From: an uncultured Bacteroidales bacterium
GTDB lineage: Bacteria; Bacteroidota; Bacteroidia; Bacteroidales; Paludibacteraceae
DNA length: 22,072 bases
Assembly (NCBI GenBank): GCA_937885465.1
Contig: CAKZZM010000145.1
Span: forward strand, 1 to 22,072
Direction of reading: 5' to 3'
Below are positions 1 to 10,410 of the stretch, piece after piece; the first letter of the stretch is position 1, and each line of letters begins with the position of its first letter. Both the position numbers and the translations under genes were made by a program. A model generated the notes under the pieces. That model made no database searches. It was not told where the DNA came from and was given only the letters and a program-made list of their open reading frames with translations.

Positions 1-1
1 G

Positions 2-3000
2 AAGACTATCTGTCATGGTGAGTCGTTTGATTGGGTTATCAGGCATCCGTGTCCGTCAGATCCGACAGATACCCTCTTGACCCTTGCAAAGAACATAACA
101 GCATCGTGTAAGTTATTCGACACTCTGCATTGCGATGGTCTCAGTTGCGACCCTGTCTATTATCTCGATCTGACCGTTCGTGAGCAGGGCGCAGTAGTTG
201 TTGATGCGCCATACCGCCTATGTCCGAATGAGAAGTACGAATGGCGCGGCGGCCTTGTGATAGATAAGGCGGGAATATATGAGGCGCAGGACGAATCAGA
301 CCTTGATGCCAATGGTTGTCCGCGTACTCACCGCATCACGGTAACAGAGCTTCAGCCCGTATATATATCTGCCACCGATGATATCTGCTATGGCGAGCCT
401 TATACCTTTGTTGATTCCACCTATAAGAATCTCGATGCGGGTCTGCATATCCTGCGCGACACCCTGCTTTCGGCTGACGGGTGCGACTCAGTGTATATGA
501 CTCTTAATCTGACTGTAGGGCAGGACTATTCTGTTGAAGAGAGTGAGGTGGCATGCGACAGTTACCTGTGGCACGGGCGTACGCTCACGAAGTCAGGAAC
601 TTACTACGACTCTCTTGCCTCCGTCGGCGGTTGCGACTCCGTCTATACCTTGCATCTGACCGTGAATAAATCGTATTCGTTCACCGAGACTTACGACCTC
701 GCTTTGAGCGAGTTGCCGTTCACCGTTCATCAGTTTACATACGACTATTCGGCTGCCGGTACTTACAGCGACACACGTACGTATCAGACCGTGGCGGGCT
801 GCGACTCTGTCTATCACCTCACCTTTAATATATATAACGCGCCTGTCATAGAGAAGCGCGATACTACCGACCATGCTATCTGCCGTGGCGGGACTTACTT
901 ATGGCGTGAGGGTACCTATACCGAAGCGGGGCAGTATTCGCTCGTGACGGGCGACTCTATTCATCTGCTTCGCTTGAAGGTAAACGATGTTTATTCTGAC
1001 ACCTTATATATTAACTCTTGTGGCAGTTATAAGTGGGCGGTCAATGGGCAGACCTATTACGTATCAGGTACTTATACCGAACCACGCACTTCGCACGCCG
1101 GTTGCGACTCGGTGCTCGTGCTGAAACTGACGGTGTCAGCACCTTCGCCTGTGACTAATATAAATGCTTCGGTTTGCAAGGGCGAATTATTCGCTTGGGG
1201 TGGTGAATCGTTTATTGCTACGGCAAGCCGCATTTTGCGTGACACCCTCGTTAATGCCGCCGGTTGTGATTCAGTTATCGTGATGAGTCTGACCGTTAAT
1301 GATTATGCTGTCGGCACTACTACCAACGCCGCTATCTGCGATGGCGATGCCTATCTGTGGGCGTCAAACGGAAAGAGTTACACTGCACCGAATACATATT
1401 ATGATACCATTGCCGGAGGCGGCGTATGCGGAACGATTAATATTTTGAATCTCACCGTTAACTCGTCTTATGAGATCTTTGACGATATAGAGGTGCGCGA
1501 AGAGGTTATGCCATACAAGTGGCGTGCTCATACCCTTGAGTTCGATGGCAGTCACTACGAGATGGATGTTTATGATAATTACACTACCGTCAGTGATTGT
1601 GACTCCGTTTATCACCTGCACCTGCATATTGTGCCTACTCCTCCCGATCAGCATGATTTTGCGTTCCGCGATACCTTGGTGAAGTCCGCCTGCGAGAGTT
1701 ATGTTTGGACGGAAGGCAACGGCAATACTTATTCTGCCTCAGGTTTCTATTCCGATACTCTGTGGAAAGGAACGCCTCAACGCTACGATACCATTCACTT
1801 CCTTGATCTCACGATAAGCAATAACTATGTGTTCTTCGAGGACGAGATTGTATCTTGCGACAACGAGTTCATAACATGGCACTGCAAGAACTATAATCCG
1901 TCGGCAGGCTATTATGCGGTAAAAGACACTGTAGATGCCGCTAACGGATGTGACTCAATTTTCAACACCACATTCCTCGTATATAAGTCGTATCGCGACA
2001 CCTTACTTGATACAATCTGCCGTAGCGATATCTATTCATGGCGCGGGATGTTGCTCTCTCCTGCCGCTGCGGGTAATTACTATTACGCTGACACTTTAAC
2101 CTCTTTGGTGACAGGTTGCGATAGTATCTTCAACCTGCGGCTGACCGTTACTCCGCGTACTGAACCGACTATAGACGACTACACTATGTGTAACCTTGCT
2201 TCTTACGATTGGGAAGGTTATCATATCGCTAATAAGTCAGCGGGTGATTATGAGTATTACAAGTATTACACGCCGTCAGGCGAATGTGAGACCTATCGCC
2301 TGTTGCGTCTGCATGTGTATGATATAACGCCTGACACTACTCGTGCCGCTGTTTGCTACGGTGAACCGTATGATTGGTGGATTGATACCGATGCAAACGG
2401 AACGCTTGACCGACACGTGCAGGGCGGAATATTTGTATCAGGTTATCAGTACGACACTATCAGTGACGGCACTTGCGATAAGGTCTTTGTGCTTGAACTG
2501 ACAGTTGGTGATGCGCCCGAATATAAGGTAACGGAGGAAGCTGTGTTCTGCCCCGAAGGCTCTTACACATGGCGAGGCAAGACCTACACGGAAGAGGGTG
2601 TTTATTATGATACCGTTCCTTCTTTGGTTACGGGTTGCGACTCTATTATCTTCACTCTCGACCTGAGTGCCCGCACACCTATTATATATAATGAGACTGT
2701 TCACCGCTGCTACGGCGAGACTTACACTTGGGCTGTTAACGGTGCCACCTATGCGGCATCGGCTACTGATTCGTATGCCGTTCCGTTCTTTACCGCCCCG
2801 ACTTGCGATTCCGTCGTTTATAACCTCACGGTTGTTATCGATGCAGCACCGCTGTCGGGTGAGGAGAGTGTTATTATCTGCGATGATTCTTATCTCTGGC
2901 GCGGCAAAATGCTGACAGAATCGGGCGACTATGTTGATACAATAACCACCGCCCTCGGTTGCGACTCTATCTGCACCTTGCACCTCACTCTCTCTGAGGA

Positions 3001-6000
3001 TTTTGAGCATCAAGAGACGGTAGTTATTACCGCCGACAAACTGCCATACACATGGCACGAAGATACCTATACTTCTGCCGGCGAGTTCACGCAACACCAT
3101 CAGAATATCTTCGGTTGCGACTCTGACTATGTTTTGCATCTTATTATCAGTCCGAAGCCTTATAGGGAAGAGAATAGGCAGATTTGCGATGGCGAGGTTT
3201 GCTCATGGCGTGATAATAACTACACTATACAAGACAGTTATAGTGTAGAGACGGCAGATTCGATCTTTATACTAAACCTCACGGTTGGCAAGGTATATCA
3301 TTTTGCCGAGTCAATGACAGTATGCTCTGATGCATTGCCGCTCTTGTGGCATGGTCAGTCGCTTACCTCCGGCGGCACGTACACCGATCCGCGGACCACT
3401 GCTCTCGGCTGCGACTCGATCTACACTCTGACGCTCAGCGTGTATGACGCTACTGTCGTTCACGCAGAGGGTATTACTCTCTGCGCCGGCGAGCCGTTTA
3501 ACTGGGGCAGATATTTCGTGCCTGCCCCCATCAACGGCACAGTCTATCGCGACACATTCCCGTCACTGACCACCGGTTGCGACTCTGTGGTTGATATGAC
3601 CGTCAATGTTATTAGTCCTACTACCATCAACACCCTCGAGACGGTAATAATATGCGAGAACGAGTTGCCTTATCTGTGGCGTGGTCACTCAATAGCGGAA
3701 GCCGGATTCTACGGTGACACGATACCTTCAGAGGTAAGCGGTTGCGACTCTATTCTATCGTCGCTCCGCTTGAGAGTCCACAAGCGCTTCTATGAATACC
3801 ATGATGTGGAGGTAGGTGAAGACGATGTTCCGTATCGTTGGAACGGGCATCACAACGACACTATCCTCTATGAGGAAGGCACCTGTTTCGATAGTCTGAA
3901 ATCGGCAATAACGGGTTGCGACTCTATCTATGAACTGCATCTGCACATCAACTTCTATCAGCGCGACACCACTTGGGCTGACGGTACTCACGGAACGGAG
4001 ATGCAGTGTGACAGTTATATTTGGACGGTCAACGGACATACTTATACATTGACCGAATCGGGCTTATATACCGATACATTGAAGTCGGTTGAGCCTGTTC
4101 GTATTGATTATCTCTCGCTTGGGATTAAGCACGGCGTTGTCGGTCCGTCGGAGACGGCTACCGCTTGCGGTTCTTATCTGTGGAACGGTATCCCGTATGA
4201 CGCGACAGGTGTATATAACAAGATATACGCGGGTGGGGCAGCGAACGGTTGTGACTCTGTTGTTACTCTTAACCTCACTATCTATCCCGAATATCAGTTT
4301 ACAGATCCTGAAATCGTTATCTGTGCGAACGAATATGTACATTGGGAGGATACGGTATTGCATACGGCAGGCACCTACACCCGCACTTATTCGTCTGTTC
4401 ACGGCTGCGACTCCACTCGCAGTGTCACAGTTGTGGTTAAGCCTATATATGAGATTCAGGAAAAAGACACCTTATGCGAGGGCGAGTCGCTCACTTGGCG
4501 CGGGCTGAATATCTCAGGTGTAGAGCCGAGCAATACGCCTTATACGTATTACGATCGCCTTGTGAGCGGAGAAGGTTGCGATTCGGTATATGTCTTGTCG
4601 CTTTTGATGCAGCGTCCTATAGTGTTCCGCGATACTGTTGTCGCTACGCTTTGTGAGGGTGAGCATTATCCGTGGTATGGCAATAACGGCGTATTCGTGA
4701 AAGAGATTGTGGCGGGTGATACTCCGAAAGACTATGCGCAGTTCGGCGATGGTGTTTGTGTCGATTCGCTTTATGTACTTCAGATGACGATTAATCCTAT
4801 TCGTCATAATACCATCTCTGCTGCCGTTTGCTATGGCGATATTTATACTTGGGATGTTAACGGTAAAGATTATGATGCTACGGGCTCCTATGCCGATACT
4901 CTCACTAATCCGATTACCGGTTGCGACTCGATACTTATACTTAACCTCTATGTAGCACCGGAACCGCAGCTGCAGACAGAGACTATCAGCCTCTGTCCGG
5001 GCGAGTCGGTAACGCGGAACGGTATTGTTTATTCAGCTGACGACGAGGGCTTGCATCTGGACACTATCCGCTCGCATGTGAATACCTTATGCGATTCGAT
5101 TATAATGGCGATTACAATAGAGAAACGCCCTGTTAATGTTTATAATGAGGAGATATATTTAGAGGATGGCGAGTCAGTAATGCGCGGTGCATCGACTATC
5201 GGTACTCCCGGGTTATATGTAGTGCCTCTTCCAAACGAATTTTGTAACGACACTCTTAATATTCTGGCTCATGTGTTGTTGCATAAGTTTGATACGGTCA
5301 ATGTTCACGTTTGTGCCGGCGTACCTGTTACGGGTACTCTGTGGGATAACACCTACAGTGTTATTCCGACGGCGGCGGGAGTTGAGGTTTTGGATACTAT
5401 AATGACAGCCTTAACCGTCAAAGATACCGTATGGCACAGGTTAGTCGTTAACGAGGGTGTAGTGTCGGTTGATAGTACTGCTTTCGTTCGTCAGGACACG
5501 CCGTTCCTCACTTGGGAGGGACATTCTCCGTTTGCAGCGGAGAGCAACCCGACTCCGCTGTACTTCTTGCCGACGAGCGAGGTGGGCGTTGAAACATACA
5601 CCGCTACTTCCGCTTCGTGCGACACGCTCTATCGCCTGCACCTCCATGTTATCAATCCCGATACTGTTATTTATGATAATGTTTGTCCGAGCGACTTGCC
5701 TAAGACTTACAGTGCGGAAGGTCACTCAACGCTTGTAGCACCTGCGACCATAACTCCGGGCATAGATACGGTGCTTGTGGATAGCGTCTTGCGCACCTTC
5801 GGCGGTACGCAGTTCCGTGTTCACGATACTATTCGTCTGCATGTAGGCAGAGAGTACGTTATCGACTTGCCTGATATGGCAGTACAGCAAGGTGCGCCGC
5901 TGCTGATTGGCGACTACAGCGTCAATACCGACACCGCCGATGTGCGTGTCGAGACGGTGCACCTCATATCGTCTGAGGGCTGCGACTCTGTGATTGCATT

Positions 6001-9000
6001 CGGTATAAAAGTGGTTAAATATGTAGAGAGAGAAGAGACGATATGCCAAGGCGATACCTACTCTTGGTTAGGTTTTGATTTCACTATGGATATTGACACC
6101 ACGTTCTTGACGCCGGACGCCGCAGCGATAAGCGAGACAACAGATTCCGTTTGTCATCTCGTTCTGCATGTGGAGCAACCTGTTGTGCACAGCGAGCAGC
6201 AGTTCCGTAATGCAACGCAGGTGCCTTATACTTGGAGTTATGCGGATAGGAGTAAGCAGTTGGATACCACTGGCGTTTATACCGACACTATCTATTCCGA
6301 TACGGGATGCGCTTCGGATATCTATGTTATGAACTTCTTTGTCGGCGAACTCGTTATCGTTGACGACACCGTCTGCGAGGGTTCTATTGTTGACTGGTAC
6401 GGCACTCAGTGCACGGCTCCGAGCATGAATAATAATGTAGCATACAATGACACTATCTTCCGTTTGAACTTGTATGCTGCGCCATTGTACTCCTTCTTGC
6501 TTGACACGACTATTTATATAGGTCCCGGTCGCGCAACTCAGTTCGATTGGCTGAACGAGGATGGTGCCGTTATCAGCTCGTTCCCGACGGCAGACCCGAC
6601 CAACGACAAGAGATACGGTACGTGGGAAGTTATTGATCACACCGCTAACTATGGTTGCGACTCCGTTTATCACCTTACCTTGCGTATATATGGTGATACG
6701 CTCATTGAGCAGAGAGATACTATATGTGCCGATCAAGTATTGTCGTGGCATTGCAAGTATTTCGACGGTGCAGATTTAATGGGTCTTGATACTATTCTTT
6801 ACGATTCTCTCAAGACTTGGTATGGTGCTGACTCTCTCTATGTTCTTTACCTGCATGTAGGCGACTCGTGTATGCCTAAGCCTGCGGTACCGCTTGACAC
6901 GGCAGTCTGCATTCAGAATGTGCCGTATAATTGGTATGTCAACGACGAACTCGTTTCTCAATACGATATACCGGGGATATATACATTCATCGATGATTCT
7001 ATCTACACTCTTGTGCTGACTATTATTGACGATTATAGCAATATCTTCGAGGGTTACGATACGATAGTCAGCGGTGAGCCTTACACTTGGCACGGTATTG
7101 ATTATCCTAATCTGTTTGAGGGCGACACCCTGCTTATGATTGAGGATGTTACCTCTCGCGGCGGTTGCGACTCTATTCACTCGCTGTGGTTGCATGTAAA
7201 GCCGCTGTATGTAGTGTATATTGATTCTATTGCATACGATACGATATGTTACGGCGAGTCGTATGAGTGGGTTGTTCATGGTTCTGTCGTCAGTCCTGAC
7301 GGCTGGCAACCGAGCATCACGGAATCGAAGACGCTGACGACGCAGTATTATGTCCAGAATGTATCACCTGTGGCTGATACCATCTATCACTACACGATGA
7401 ATCTTGTGGTTCGTGATTTGCAGATTATACCTGAATATGTGGAGATACCTGATGGCGGTATATATGTCTGGTCAGGTCACCTTGGTGATATAACTCTGCA
7501 AAATGATACTATCGTTTCTGATACGCTGCGTTACACTACTTTCGGCGAATGTGATTCGGTAATTTATACCCTCACCCTCACTCACCTGCCGCCTGCTACA
7601 AATGTTGATTTATATGCCGTTTATTGCCGGAGCGAGATATCTGAGTTGTGGGAGTCGGTACCGTTCCCGATCAACGAGTTGGGCGATTTCACCCGTCAGA
7701 TAATAACTACCAATCATTTGGGCGGTGATTCAATCATTACTTTGCATTATAGTGTTGTTGATCATTATGCGATAGAGGACGATACTATCCTTTCGCCTCT
7801 TGATGGTGATGTGTATGATTGGCACGGGTTCGAGTATCATGCTCATCAGGATACTTCGTTCGTATGGAATGGTACGAGCTCTGCCGGTTGTGACTCCGTT
7901 GTGACAAGGCGCGTGCTGACCGGCTTGCTTGCAAGCGATACCGTCAATGTTCAGGTTTGCTACGATGAGGATAGTTATCACTTCGTACGCGGCACACTCG
8001 ACACCACCTTCACGCCGCTTTCTACGGGTTACTATTATGGCATTAAGCCTACTTTCCTCGAAGGTTTCGACTCTGTGATTGTAGTATCGGTGAAGAAAAT
8101 GCGTGCAGATACGCTGCATAAGTACGACACTATTTGCTACGATCCGTACCTCGCGCAGAGTCCGATTGACACTATTTATATGCCGTTTGCCACGTTGGGT
8201 TGCGACTCGTTGGTAGAGGTAACGCATCACTTCATTGCGCCTTCTTACACGGGTATGCAGACTGTAGTGTCGTTCGACACCGTGCCACAAGGTTCGCGCT
8301 TAATATGGGGTCACTACGATATACCGAATATCCAGCCTCTCACGCCGCAGCAGTACGTCGATTCGTTCAAGAACGAACAGTTCCTTTCTCAGTATGGATG
8401 CGACTCGATTGTGAACCTCTATCTGACGGTAGCACCGACATACGAGTTCCGCGATACGGTGAAGATGTGTCTCGGCGATGCCTATACTTGGGATATGACC
8501 GGCGAGACCTACACGCCTCAGACGCAAGGGTTCACTACCTACGACCTTAAGTATCGGACAGTCTTAGGTTTTGACTCTGTATATTATCTCGTTCTCAATA
8601 CTCAGGTTCCGTATGCACATATTGAGGAGCAGGTAATAGAGCCGAGTGAGACGTATAACTGGCGCGGCAGAGATCTTGATACTACGGGTTACTATTATGA
8701 CTCGCTGCTTACCGTCCACGGTTGCGACTCCGTATATGGTCTGTATCTGTGGGTAGGTTTTGTGTCGTCAGATACGACTAAGGCAGCCATTTGCGCTAAC
8801 GAGACATACACTTGGGGCGACAGGGAAGTTGATATAGAAGGTCTGCATTACCGTGCGCAGCATTATCCGGAACTGCAGCCGCCTGTTGACTCAATCTATG
8901 TCCTTGACCTTACTGTCAACCCGATATACAGTTTCGTGGCAGAGCTGACGGTAGCGCAAGATAGTCTGTTCGTTTGGGATGTGAGTGGCAAAACAATAGC

Positions 9001-10410
9001 AACTGATGTTGCGGGAATAGTACCGCTCGTATATCAAGACACGACCAACTTCGGTTGCGACTCGATATATAACCTCACTCTCAATGTAGAACCTACATAC
9101 TTCGTGCAGATTTATGATACTATCTGTCAGGTAGGCGACATGAATTATGTTACCTTCGATTCTGTTCGTACTGAATATCTGCTTACCGTTGCCGGTTTCG
9201 ACTCTATTGTAGAGTATCACTTGTTCATACACGGAACGCCTGTTATTCACGAGTACGACACGGTATGCCATAGTGGCGATGACGTCTATCTATGGCACGA
9301 TATGAATCTTGCAGCGATGAGTCCTGAGGGTGGCGATACGGTACTTTACGCTATGGCACCGTTCCGTCCCGGAGTATTTGATTGTGACACGCTCTTCACC
9401 CTCAATCTGCATGTTCACCCCGACTATCTGTTTGTCTTCCGCGATACGATACCTGACAGCCGCGTTTATGGAACTCATTGGGCTGATACGCTGAATGTGC
9501 CGGAGATAGATACTATCATCCCGCAGTTGCCGTCGAGTGCGTTGCCGTATATATTCTACGATACGCTCACCTCGTCGCATGGTTGCGACTCAGTCTATTC
9601 GCTCGAGTTGTTCGTCGGTCCGACATATATATTCCACGATACTCTGACCGCTTGCAACAACGCTCCGTTCACTTGGTTAGACACTACCTATCAGTTCGAG
9701 CCGACAGGTCTCTATCGTGATACTATTCTTCTCTTCGAAGATTCGTTAGGCGTGCAGAGTGATACTGTCCGTTTGTGGCAAGATACTATCGTCATGTTCT
9801 ACGACACGATGCATTATCAGACCGTACTCGGATATGACTCTGTCTATACACTGACGCTCACTATCAACTCGATGAAGATAAGTATCACGACCGACACTAT
9901 CTGTCCGAGTGATAGTATCATCAACGGTGAGCGGTATGTGCAGATACCCGGTATCTACTGCGATACGACAGTGGCTCAGGACGGCACGGGTTGCGACTCG
10001 ATATGCTATCTCTTGCTCTACAACTACGAGCAATATGACACTACCTTTATCGACACTATCTGCTACGATACGCCGTATATGTGGGAAGACTCTATCTATC
10101 AGTATGCTGATAGCGGACTATATAACGATATTCGAACTTATCAGACAATACATGGTTGCGACTCTGTGCTTCACTTGCAGCTATATGTTGAGAATCTCTA
10201 TCAGCCCGCATATACTGACGAGATCTGCATAAGTGACACCCTGCATTGGTGGCACCGCGATACGATAGATGTCTTCTTGCAGGAAGGTGATAGTCTGACG
10301 AAGAATACCTATCCTCGTGATTCGGTAGGCAGATTTATGTTTGTGGATACCGTTTATTCGGCACTTGGTTGCGCATATTACGATACGCTCTTCCTCAATG
10401 TCGTTCATCC
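2..10410 (+). repeat. Tandem protein-repeat array, about 61 units
   Basis: I counted about 61 units by their C-terminal signature (GCDSVY-like, then a beta-strand such as LxLTV). Three classes can be read from the cysteines. Class A has both the IC and the GCDS cysteine. Class B has only GCDS. Class C has only IC, with GCDS replaced by GFDS, GYDS, GADS, GGDS or similar. Class A dominates to about 5130. The short DNA core GGTTGCGACTC recurs at many units, so the array is repetitive at DNA level as well and may misassemble or recombine. The unit count is by eye and could be off by a few. Confidence 0.85.

Noticed and set aside
77..79. TTG as the start codon of the giant gene
   Set aside because: The same frame is open upstream to the window edge and encodes the repeat signature TICHGESFDW, so the gene begins outside the window.
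2438..3139. Long minus-strand open frame (and many similar ones) within the giant gene, with recurring RVAT
   Set aside because: RVAT and like motifs are the antisense reading of the repeated GCDSV codons. There is no start context, signal or family resemblance, so these are shadows.
3220..3248. 10-bp hairpin CTACACTATA/TATAGTGTAG inside the giant gene
   Set aside because: It is a single, moderate inverted repeat in 11 kb of coding DNA with no link to the repeat family, and is plausible by chance.
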